Shown here: positions 57,804 to 64,000 of the stretch, in pieces | Layout: the number at the start of each line of letters is the position of its first letter | Numbering within the stretch: position 1 is the first letter of the stretch | Origin: Opitutia bacterium | Lineage (GTDB): Bacteria; Verrucomicrobiota; Verrucomicrobiia; Opitutales; Opitutaceae | Length of the DNA stretch: 64,000 nt | Direction of reading: 5' to 3' | NCBI GenBank assembly: GCA_016217545.1 | Contig: JACRHT010000017.1 | Span: forward strand, 744,001-808,000 | Notes under the pieces: generated by a model | The model's database searches: none | The model's input: only the letters and a program-made list of their open reading frames with translations | What the model was told of the DNA's origin: nothing | Program-made: the position numbers and the translations under genes

Positions 57804-57821
57804 CCCTTTCCGCCGCGCCCA

Positions 57822-59576
57822 ATGACTCTCCGCCGCTTCCGCCCGTATTTCGGTTACCTCAAGCAAGTCCGCGGTCCCATCGCGAAGGCCATTTGCTACG
57901 GCGTGCTCTACGGCGTCGCGAGCGGCGCCGGCATCCCGCTGCTCGTCAAATACGTCTTCCCGCCCATCTTCGACCGACAAGGCGGCGCGCTGCCCATGTC
58001 GACCGTCATGCTCATCGCGGCGTGCATACCGATGGTGTTCCTGCTGCGCGCCGTGACGGGCTACCTCAACAGTTTCTACACGCAATACGCCGGCGTCCGC
58101 ATCCTCGAGGCCATCCGCCTCGACTACTTCCGCAAGCTCCAGCTGCTCCCGCTCTCGTTCGTCCAACGCAAGCAGACCGGCGACCTGATCTCGCGCGGCC
58201 TCGCCGACACCGCGCAGCTCCAGTTCACGCTCACGCAGCTGGCGAACGACGGCATCAAGCAGCCGGCAACTCTCATCGGCTCGATCTTCGCCGTCGGCTA
58301 CCTCGCCTACACCTCGCAAGGCGTCGCGCTCATGCTCGTGTGCCTCGCCGCCGTGCCGTTGGTGGTTCTCCCGATTCGCTTCGTCGGCAAGAAGGTCATC
58401 AAGCGGGCTGCGGACATGCAGTCGCGCCTCGGACACGTGACTTCTCACTTTTCAGAAAACCTCTCCGCCGCACGCGAAGTCCGCGCCTTCAGCCTTGAGG
58501 AACGCGAGACCAAGCGCTTCGCCGCCGGCACCGCCGCACTCGTGACGGCGCAGATGAAGATCACGAAATACGCCCAAGCCCTCACGCCGGCGATCGAGGT
58601 GATCTCCGCCGGCGGCATCGCCTTCACCCTCATCTACGCCTACGGCAGCGGCGTCGACCTCGCGACGTTCATCTCGATCATCAGCGCGCTCTACACCTCC
58701 TACGAGCCCGTGAAGAAAATGGGCGCGCTCAACAGCGAGATGAAACGCGGCGAAGCCTCGCTCGACCGCCTCGAAGTCGTCCTCCACGAACCCGTCACCA
58801 TCGCCGATCCCGCCGCGCCCGTCGCCGTCTCGCGCCTGCGCGGCGACCTCGCGTTCGAGGACGTGTCGTTCTCCTACGGCGACAGCCCGGCACTCTCCCA
58901 AGTCACCGCGCGCATCCCTGCGGGCACCGTCTGCGCGCTCGTCGGCCCGAGCGGCGCGGGCAAGACCACCTTCGCCAACCTCGTCCCGCGCTTCTACGAA
59001 GTCGCCGCCGGCCGCGTCGCCATCGACAGCATCGACGTCCGCGCCATGCGGCTCGCCGACCTGCGCCGCAACATCGCGCTCGTCTCGCAGGAACCGGTGC
59101 TCTTCAACGACACCATCTTCAACAACCTGCTCCTCGGCCGCGAGGGCGCCACGCGCGACGAAGTCGTCGCCGCCGCTAAAGCCGCACACGCCCACGAGTT
59201 CATCGAGAAACAGCCGCAGGGCTACGACACCGTCGTCGGCGAACGCGGCGCGCTCCTCTCCGGCGGACAAAAGCAGCGCCTCGCCATCGCCCGCGCGTTC
59301 CTGCGCAACGCCCCGATCCTCATCCTCGACGAAGCCACCAGCGCGCTCGACTCCGACAGCGAAGCCGCCGTGCAGGACGCCCTGCGCCATCTCGTCGTCG
59401 GCAAGACCGTGCTCATCATCGCGCACCGCTTCAGCACGATCCGCGACGCCTCGATGATTTTGGTTTTCGATCACGGTCGCGTCATCGCCCAAGGCGACCA
59501 CGCCGCGCTCTACGCCGGCAACGCCCTCTACAAATCGCTCTACGACCGCCAGGCCGGCGGCACGACGGCGCCCTGA
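57822..59576 (+). CDS. MsbA-type ABC exporter (permease-ATPase fusion)
   Basis: A 584-residue half-transporter. Residues 1-310 form the six-helix ABC_membrane domain, with the QTGDLISRGLADTAQL coupling region and FSENLSAAREVRAFSLEERE. The ATPase domain has Walker A GPSGAGKTTFAN, Q-loop ALVSQEPVLFNDTIFNNLLL, signature LLSGGQKQRLAIARAFL, Walker B ILILDEATSALDSDS and switch His in IIAHRFSTIRDASM. Length and sequence fit the lipid A/MsbA and multidrug group. It precedes a cluster of glycosyltransferases, two of them of LPS-core type, so flipping of lipid A or a lipid-linked glycan is likely. A terminator follows directly. Confidence 0.92.
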   Translation: MTLRRFRPYFGYLKQVRGPIAKAICYGVLYGVASGAGIPLLVKYVFPPIFDRQGGALPMSTVMLIAACIPMVFLLRAVTGYLNSFYTQYAGVRILEAIRLDYFRKLQLLPLSFVQRKQTGDLISRGLADTAQLQFTLTQLANDGIKQPATLIGSIFAVGYLAYTSQGVALMLVCLAAVPLVVLPIRFVGKKVIKRAADMQSRLGHVTSHFSENLSAAREVRAFSLEERETKRFAAGTAALVTAQMKITKYAQALTPAIEVISAGGIAFTLIYAYGSGVDLATFISIISALYTSYEPVKKMGALNSEMKRGEASLDRLEVVLHEPVTIADPAAPVAVSRLRGDLAFEDVSFSYGDSPALSQVTARIPAGTVCALVGPSGAGKTTFANLVPRFYEVAAGRVAIDSIDVRAMRLADLRRNIALVSQEPVLFNDTIFNNLLLGREGATRDEVVAAAKAAHAHEFIEKQPQGYDTVVGERGALLSGGQKQRLAIARAFLRNAPILILDEATSALDSDSEAAVQDALRHLVVGKTVLIIAHRFSTIRDASMILVFDHGRVIAQGDHAALYAGNALYKSLYDRQAGGTTAP

Positions 59577-59585
59577 AGCGGTTCC

Positions 59586-59609
59586 CGAAAAAATCTTCGG
59601 ATTTTTTCG
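59586..59609 (+). terminator. UUCG-capped terminator after the MsbA-type gene
   Basis: CGAAAAAATC-TTCG-GATTTTTTCG is a perfect 10-bp stem with a stable TTCG tetraloop; the T6 tract forms part of the stem. It lies 9 bp after the stop codon. Being symmetric, it could stop transcription in both directions. Confidence 0.75.
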
Positions 59610-59731
59610 TCCCGGCCGGCGCACGTTTCAACGCAGGGGAGAACGCCTTGTTCCCCGCGGGCCGCAGATTGGCCTATCGGAGACCCGCGACACCGGGGAA
59701 ACACATTTCGCGAACGCGCGTCGTAGGCGGC

Positions 59732-60751
59732 GTGAGCCGACTCAATCCCTCCCGCCCGCCGCTGGTCAGCGTCCTCATCCCGACCTACAACTACGCCCGC
59801 TTCCTCCCGCAGGCCCTGCAGTCCGCGCTCGCGCAGGACTATTCCGACCTGGAAATCCTCGTGAGCGACGATGGATCGACCGACGACTCGGCCAGCATCA
59901 TCCGTGAACTGACCCAAGCCGACCCACGCGTGCGGGTCGTGATCCAACCGCGCAACCTCGGCATGGTTCCCCACTGGAACTGGTGCCTGAGTCAGGCGCG
60001 CGGGGACTACGTGAAATTCCTCTTCGGCGACGACGCCTTCAATTCCCGCCACGCGATCTCGCGTCTGGTCGAGCTGCTCGAGCGCCACCCGCGCGCCGTC
60101 ATCGCCACCGCCGCGCGCCGCGTGATGGACGAGGACTCCCGTCCCCTCGATCTCTGGAATCCCCTGCGCCGCGCCGGCCTGCACCCCGGCCGCGCGTTGA
60201 TCGGCCGCTGCCTGCTCGCCAATCAAAACCTCATCGGCGAACCCAGCGCCGTGCTGCTGCGACGCTCCGCGCTCGACCGCGGCTTCTCGCCCGCCTTTCG
60301 ACAATTGGTCGATCTCGAGCTCTGGCTGCACCTCCTCGAAGCCGGCGATCTCGCCTACACGCCCGAGCCTCTCATCGCCTTCCGGCGCCACGACGCGCAA
60401 CAGTCCCACGCGAATCACCACGCCGCGGTCGCCCAGCAGGAAACGCTGCGCCTCGTCGCGCAGTTTCTCGACTCGCCGAAGAAACGCACCGCCGCCGGCC
60501 TGACCGAGTTCGACTACCGGCTGATTCTCTACCGCGCCTCCCACTACCTGAAGAAAGCGGAACGCCGGGTAGGCGGACCGCCGCCTTCGCCGGACCGGAC
60601 GACGCCCCTCTCCACCGGATGGCGCGTGGCCTGCCAATTGCGTCACGCCGTGCAGCGCCCGCTCGAGAACCTGCGCCACTCACTCGACAAGCGCCGCGAC
60701 GCCCTCGCCGTCCGGCCCGAGTGGGCTAGCGCAAATGCCTACATGCTCTGA
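59732..60751 (+). CDS. Family 2 glycosyltransferase
   Basis: About 339 residues from a GTG at 59732, which sets PPLVSVLIPTYNYARFLPQA near the N-terminus; an ATG at 59648 would add 28 residues crossing the terminator region. GT-A fold motifs: ILVSDDGSTDDSASII (nucleotide site), LFGDDAF (DxD-like metal site), and a later DLELWLHLLEAGDLAYTPEP with the acidic base region. The C-terminal 80 residues are basic and unrecognised. It should transfer a sugar to a lipid-linked or LPS acceptor. It follows the MsbA-type gene and precedes a GT9 enzyme by 53 bp. Confidence 0.85.
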   Translation: MSRLNPSRPPLVSVLIPTYNYARFLPQALQSALAQDYSDLEILVSDDGSTDDSASIIRELTQADPRVRVVIQPRNLGMVPHWNWCLSQARGDYVKFLFGDDAFNSRHAISRLVELLERHPRAVIATAARRVMDEDSRPLDLWNPLRRAGLHPGRALIGRCLLANQNLIGEPSAVLLRRSALDRGFSPAFRQLVDLELWLHLLEAGDLAYTPEPLIAFRRHDAQQSHANHHAAVAQQETLRLVAQFLDSPKKRTAAGLTEFDYRLILYRASHYLKKAERRVGGPPPSPDRTTPLSTGWRVACQLRHAVQRPLENLRHSLDKRRDALAVRPEWASANAYML

Positions 60752-60804
60752 GGTCGGCAAAGTTGGATTGCCGCCCGGCCGCACCGCGCCGCAACATCCG
60801 GGGC

Positions 60805-61818
60805 GTGCCCGCCGCTCCGCACGTTCTCGTCATCCGCCGCCGCTACCTCGGCGATATTGTGCTGCTCGGCTCGCTCCTGCGAAATTTAAAACAGCACTGG
60901 CCGACCGCGCGTATCGGCGTCCTTTGCGAGCCGGCCTATGCGCCGATTCTCGAACTCAATCCGGACGTCGACGAACGCTGGCTGTTTCCGCAAACCGCCG
61001 CCGCATGGCCGGGTTTCCTCTGGCGCGTGCGCCGCGCGGGCTTCACGCACGTGCTCGACCTCGACAACCGCGACAAGACCGCCGTCATCGCCCGCGCCAC
61101 CGGCGCCGGCGCGCGAGCCACCGTCCGCCACGGCGAACGCCTGCACTTCGCCGCGCTCTACACGTCCGCCGTCCAAGTTCCGCGAGAGTTCCTCGACACG
61201 CGGCACATCACGGATCTCTACCTCCACGTTCTCGAGCAGATCGGCGTGCCGATCGTCACCCGCGAAACCCGCCTCGTGCCGCGTCCGGCCGAAATCGCCG
61301 CCGGACGCGAACTCCTCCGCGGCGCGCGCCTGCTCGTGCATCCCGGCTCGCGGAGCGCGTGGCGCATCTGGCCACCGCAAAACTACGCGCAAGTCATCGA
61401 CGCGCTCCATGCCGAGTCGGGCGTGACGACCGCGATCATCGCCGGCCCCGGCGAACAGGGCACCGTCGATGAAATCCTCCACCACCTGCGGTCGCCCGCC
61501 GTCCGCATCGATCAGCGTCTCGGTGTCACGCAGCTCGCCGGCCTTTTCGCCGCCGCTCCCGCGCTGCTCTGCCACGACAGCGGCCCGATGCACGTCGCCG
61601 CCGCCTCCGGCACGCGCGTAGTCGCACTGTTCGGCTCGCAGCCGATGAACATCTGGCAACCGGTCGGCACCGGCCACGTCACGCTCCAACCGCCGCTGCC
61701 GTGCGTGCATTGCGTCTCACCCGGCCAGTGCGCGCCGGAGGACTCGTATCACAACCACTGCGTGCGCAACATCACGGTCGAGCGCGTGCTCGCCGCCGCG
61801 CGCGCGGCGATCAGGTAG
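60805..61818 (+). CDS. Family 9 glycosyltransferase (heptosyltransferase-like)
   Basis: About 337 residues from a GTG at 60805; a TTG at 60763 is an alternative start. APHVLVIRRRYLGDIVLLGSL is the N-terminal GT9 motif (LGD-x-x), DLDNRDKTAVIARATGAGAR follows, and the C-terminal donor site has HPGSRSAWRIWPPQNYAQVI and LLCHDSGPMHVAAASGTRVVALFG, which holds the ADP-heptose site. PCVHCVSPGQCAPEDSYHNHC is a Cys-rich segment close to the end, as in WaaC/WaaF/WaaQ-type enzymes. It probably adds heptose or another sugar to the LPS inner core. It is transcribed after the GT2 gene. Confidence 0.9.
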   Translation: MPAAPHVLVIRRRYLGDIVLLGSLLRNLKQHWPTARIGVLCEPAYAPILELNPDVDERWLFPQTAAAWPGFLWRVRRAGFTHVLDLDNRDKTAVIARATGAGARATVRHGERLHFAALYTSAVQVPREFLDTRHITDLYLHVLEQIGVPIVTRETRLVPRPAEIAAGRELLRGARLLVHPGSRSAWRIWPPQNYAQVIDALHAESGVTTAIIAGPGEQGTVDEILHHLRSPAVRIDQRLGVTQLAGLFAAAPALLCHDSGPMHVAAASGTRVVALFGSQPMNIWQPVGTGHVTLQPPLPCVHCVSPGQCAPEDSYHNHCVRNITVERVLAAARAAIR

Positions 61819-61926
61819 GGCGAGTTCTCCGAACGAGCCGAACCAGATCGCGGAAACACGGAAGAGCGAAATCACGGAAGGACGTTTCGTGTCGCCGCCT
61901 CTCCGCGCTTTCGCGATTTCTCCGCC

Positions 61927-62826
61927 TCAATAAAACCGCACGCGTTCCCCATCCCACTTCTCGTGCAGCGTGTGCCCGAAGCGCGCGCGCTCCGCCGTCC
62001 GCCACCACCAATCGCGCAAGCCGTCCGCCGCCTTCTCCCAACGGCGCCGCGCCCAGCCCAATTTCCATTTCTTCCGGAAATACGCACGGTTCTCCGCCTC
62101 GTAGGGCCGCTGCTTCTTCGTGTCGCTCAGCGCGTCCTGCGTCACCGACCCGAAGTGATGAATGAAACACGCGCCGACCACGCCCGTGCGAAAGCCCGCC
62201 AACCGCGCGCGCCGGAAGAAATCCGCATCCTCGAACTGCCCGATGCGAAACGCCTCGTCGAATCCGCCGATCTTTTCGAACACCGCGCGCCGCACCGCAA
62301 AACAAACACCGTGCGCTCCGCCACGTCGCACCACGCCGCCGAGCTTCGTCGTGAACTCGCGCGCGTAGCTCTCGAAATCGTAATTCTGGTCGCGCTCGCG
62401 CATCGCCGGGCAAACCACATCGAGCCCATGCCGCCCCGCCGCGCCCAGCAACGCCGCGAGCCACCCCGCCGGCAACAGCACATCATTATTCAGCACCACG
62501 ACCCAGTCCGGCGCCGCCCCGGCAATGTTCCTATTAAGAACATTCGTCTCCCGGCCGCTCGCCTGCGCGTCTTCGCCAATGTTCTTAATAGGAACATTGG
62601 CTGCGCGGACACCCTGGTTCCACGCGGGTGCGCAGCCGCGGTTCTGCTCGTTGCGGATGACCGTGAGCGCGGGCTGCGTCGCCAGCCACTCGCGCGTGCC
62701 GTCGGTCGAGCCGTTGTCGACGACGATCACCTTCACGCCCGCCGCGAGGTCCGGTTGCAGGCACCGCACGCAGCCCTGCGTGTAGGCGAGCTGGTTGAGC
62801 ACCGGGATGACGATCGCGACGGACAT
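61927..62826 (-). CDS. Family 2 glycosyltransferase (rhamnosyltransferase-like) with in-frame repeat insertion
   Basis: A 299-residue GT-A enzyme from the ATG at 62826. SVAIVIPVLNQLAYTQGCVR, VIVVDNGSTDGTREWLA, VVVLNNDVLLPAGWL (DxD-like), and GGFDEAFRIGQFEDADFFRR match the WcaA/rhamnosyltransferase group. Between RAA (residue 76) and PDWVVVLNND there is an extra segment of about 28 residues (residues 77-104, starting NVPIKNIGEDAQASG) that ordinary members lack. It is encoded exactly by a 22-bp perfect inverted repeat and its spacer (62523-62599), so a palindromic element appears to have entered the gene in frame. The element sits just before the metal-binding motif. Activity of the product is uncertain. 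Confidence 0.85.
   Translation of the reverse strand: MSVAIVIPVLNQLAYTQGCVRCLQPDLAAGVKVIVVDNGSTDGTREWLATQPALTVIRNEQNRGCAPAWNQGVRAANVPIKNIGEDAQASGRETNVLNRNIAGAAPDWVVVLNNDVLLPAGWLAALLGAAGRHGLDVVCPAMRERDQNYDFESYAREFTTKLGGVVRRGGAHGVCFAVRRAVFEKIGGFDEAFRIGQFEDADFFRRARLAGFRTGVVGACFIHHFGSVTQDALSDTKKQRPYEAENRAYFRKKWKLGWARRRWEKAADGLRDWWWRTAERARFGHTLHEKWDGERVRFY
62523..62599. mobile_element. Palindromic element inserted in frame within a GT2 gene
   Basis: CAATGTTCCTATTAAGAACA followed by TT at 62523-62544 is the exact reverse complement of 62578-62599. The 33-base spacer is GC-rich. Each arm is itself a small hairpin (AATGTTC..GAACATT). The AT-rich arms stand out from the surrounding GC-rich gene, and a degenerate arm occurs at 9055. 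It has no coding capacity of its own, so it is MITE-like. Confidence 0.75.
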
Positions 62827-62963
62827 CCGGCGCAGCTTCGCCGGAGGACGCTCCAAGTAAAACCTTTCTTCGCCGGGCAGCCCGCGACCTCCGGGCGGGG
62901 GAACCAGCGTCGTCATCGTCCGCGTTGCCATGGCGCGGCGGATGTGTCCTCCTCGCGCCGAAC

Positions 62964-63773
62964 GTGTCCAAAGCGCTGCCCATCTCCGTCTCCATCATCG
63001 CCCGCAACGAGGCGCACTCGCTGCCGCGCTGCTTCGAAAGCGTGCGCGGATGGACCGCGGAAATTGTCGTCGTGCTCAACAACACCACCGACCCCAGCGC
63101 CGAAGTCGCGATGCGGCACGGCGCGCTGGTGTTCGAGACCGAGTGGCGCGGCTACCGCGACACGAAGAACTTCGCGCTCGACCGCTGCTCGCAACCGTGG
63201 GCGCTCTGCCTCGACGCCGACGAGGAAGTCTCGCCGGCGCTCCGCGCGGAGATCGAGGCGTTCTTCGCGCGCGGCGACGACCGGAAGTTCCACGCGGCGC
63301 GCTTCCCGCGCAAGGTCTGGTTCATCGACCGCTGGATCACGCACGGCGACTGGTATCCCGACCACAACACCCGCCTCGTGAACCGCGCGCACTGCCGGTG
63401 GGGCGGCGACCAATTCGTGCACGAGCACATGCACGTCGACGGTCCGGTCGCGACGCTCCGCGGCGACCTGCACCATTACTCCTTCCCGACGCTCAGCCAC
63501 CACGTGGCGAAGATCAACCCGTTTGCCGATCTGTTCCTCCAGCAACAGATGGCCAAGGGCGGCCGCTTTTCACTCGGCGCGGCGGTGTTCCGGCCGGCGT
63601 GGCGGTTCTTCCGCGCGTATGTGCTGCGGCTGGGTTTTCTCGACGGCTTTCCCGGTTTCTACATCGCATGGGCCACCGCCTTCGGCGCCTTCGTGCGCTA
63701 CAGCCGGCTCTACGAACACGAGCATCGCGCTAGCCCGAGCCCAAGCCAGGCAACCACGAATGAACACCAATAG
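62964..63773 (+). CDS. Family 2 glycosyltransferase, WaaE/KdtX-like
   Basis: About 269 residues from a GTG at 62964 (a TTG at 62925 is possible). ISVSIIARNEAHSLPRCFES, EIVVVLNNTTDPSAEVAMRH, FETEWRGYRDTKNFALDRCS and LCLDADEEVSPAL (with the D-x-D-E-E metal motif) are typical of the LPS-core WaaE/KdtX group, as is RWITHGDWYPDHNTRLVNR. A hydrophobic segment near residues 213-240 may hold it at the membrane. Its last codons and the TAG stop come from a CACGAA-type inverted repeat (63752-63819), so the natural C-terminus seems to have been replaced. It is divergent from the neighbouring GT2 gene. Confidence 0.87.
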   Translation: MSKALPISVSIIARNEAHSLPRCFESVRGWTAEIVVVLNNTTDPSAEVAMRHGALVFETEWRGYRDTKNFALDRCSQPWALCLDADEEVSPALRAEIEAFFARGDDRKFHAARFPRKVWFIDRWITHGDWYPDHNTRLVNRAHCRWGGDQFVHEHMHVDGPVATLRGDLHHYSFPTLSHHVAKINPFADLFLQQQMAKGGRFSLGAAVFRPAWRFFRAYVLRLGFLDGFPGFYIAWATAFGAFVRYSRLYEHEHRASPSPSQATTNEHQ

Positions 63774-63819
63774 ACACGAATTCCGGACCATTCGTGTTCA
63801 TTCGTGTCCATTCGTGGTT
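63752..63819. repeat. CACGAA-type inverted repeat supplying the GT2 stop codon
   Basis: Arms of 30 bases (63752-63781 and 63790-63819) agree at 26 positions when one is reversed; the outermost 11 bases (AACCACGAATG) are perfect. The loop is 8 bases. The left arm includes the final codons and TAG of the upstream gene, and the right arm ends 11 bp before the next ATG. Confidence 0.75.
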
Positions 63820-63830
63820 CACCTCCGGTA

Positions 63831-64000
63831 ATGCCCGAAGCGCCCAAAGAGTTCAGTCACGAGGTCGAGAACCTCATCGCGTCCTTCCGCGGCCTGCCGG
63901 AGGAGGATAGCCGGTCGCGTCACCGCAAGACGCAGGACCTCGGCAAGCTGATCGACGAGCTGCTGGTCAAATACCGCATCAGCCACGACTCGCTGGAGCA
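63831..64000 (+). CDS. Small protein, possibly DUF721/DciA-like (cut by window end)
   Basis: The first 56 codons of a gene that runs off the right edge. It starts at the ATG at 63831 with MPEAPKEFSHEVENLIASFR, then a charged segment and KTQDLGKLIDELLVKYRISH. The last part resembles the N-terminus of DUF721 proteins (DciA family, helicase-loading factors), which have an L-x-x-L-I-x-x-L-L-x-K-x-x-I pattern before a W-x-x-I/V-V-G motif. That second motif lies beyond the window, so the call is tentative. A CGCAAGACGCAGGACCTCGG run codes the basic stretch. Confidence 0.45.
   Translation, partial: MPEAPKEFSHEVENLIASFRGLPEEDSRSRHRKTQDLGKLIDELLVKYRISHDSLE

Noticed and set aside
61848-61925. A third CACGAA-type inverted repeat
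   Set aside because: Similar words (AACACGGAAG, TTTCGTGT) are present, but the arms do not pair well enough to list as a feature.

Overview
The window looks like chromosomal DNA from a high-GC member of the Verrucomicrobiota, most plausibly an Opitutaceae-type bacterium. That placement is an inference. It rests on the GC-rich codon use, a GreA fused to a long amino-terminal helical region as in other PVC-superphylum bacteria, a membrane-tethered ECF sigma factor, frequent GTG starts with weak Shine-Dalgarno sites, and very many small palindromic repeats. No rRNA, tRNA, CRISPR array, prophage or classical insertion sequence was recognised. The only transposase-like genes are two REP-associated tyrosine transposases (RAYTs).

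Layout. 1-7057: an incomplete glycosyltransferase and a TonB-C lipoprotein, then a minus-strand operon of an ACP-FabZ fusion, a ketosynthase, an SDR reductase and an MGDG-synthase-like glycosyltransferase. Divergent from it are a GT4 glycosyltransferase and a hotdog thioesterase. Together these resemble a dedicated fatty acyl/polyketide glycolipid pathway. 7224-15597: QueG and shikimate kinase, threonine aldolase, a secreted FKBP isomerase, a LOG-domain protein, and an ECF sigma factor whose tethered C-terminal half is repeated as a separate downstream gene. 15722-30154: purD, LMW phosphatase, glyA, a CHASE hybrid histidine kinase, an MFS transporter, a two-domain retropepsin-PDZ lipoprotein, rsmB, long greA, a LysE exporter and an ArsR-methyltransferase fusion. 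30315-37083: a complete MacAB-TolC-type efflux operon that ends in its own two-component system. 37158-46627: a RAYT, PPi-type phosphofructokinase, a transglutaminase-like membrane protein, ptsI, ispE, pyrF, ispD and ispF.

46707-57803 is a peptide-utilisation island. It holds two oligopeptide-binding lipoproteins, two tandem M28 peptidases, a second RAYT inside 107-bp REP repeats, an MFS (POT-like) transporter and the OppB/OppC permeases. No OppD/F ATPases are present in the window. 57822-63773 is an envelope glycan cluster: an MsbA-type exporter, three GT2 enzymes and a GT9 heptosyltransferase-like enzyme. The window ends in a small gene that may be a DUF721/DciA-type protein.

The most unusual layer is the repetitive DNA. 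At least five kinds are visible: TGTAGC-headed REPs, two RAYT-linked REP types, two heptanucleotide repeat families, CACGAA inverted repeats, and a 22-bp AT-rich inverted repeat. Several copies lie inside genes in frame. They encode the signal-peptide cores of both oligopeptide-binding lipoproteins, an insert in IspE, a 28-residue insert in a GT2 enzyme, and the stop codon of another GT2.
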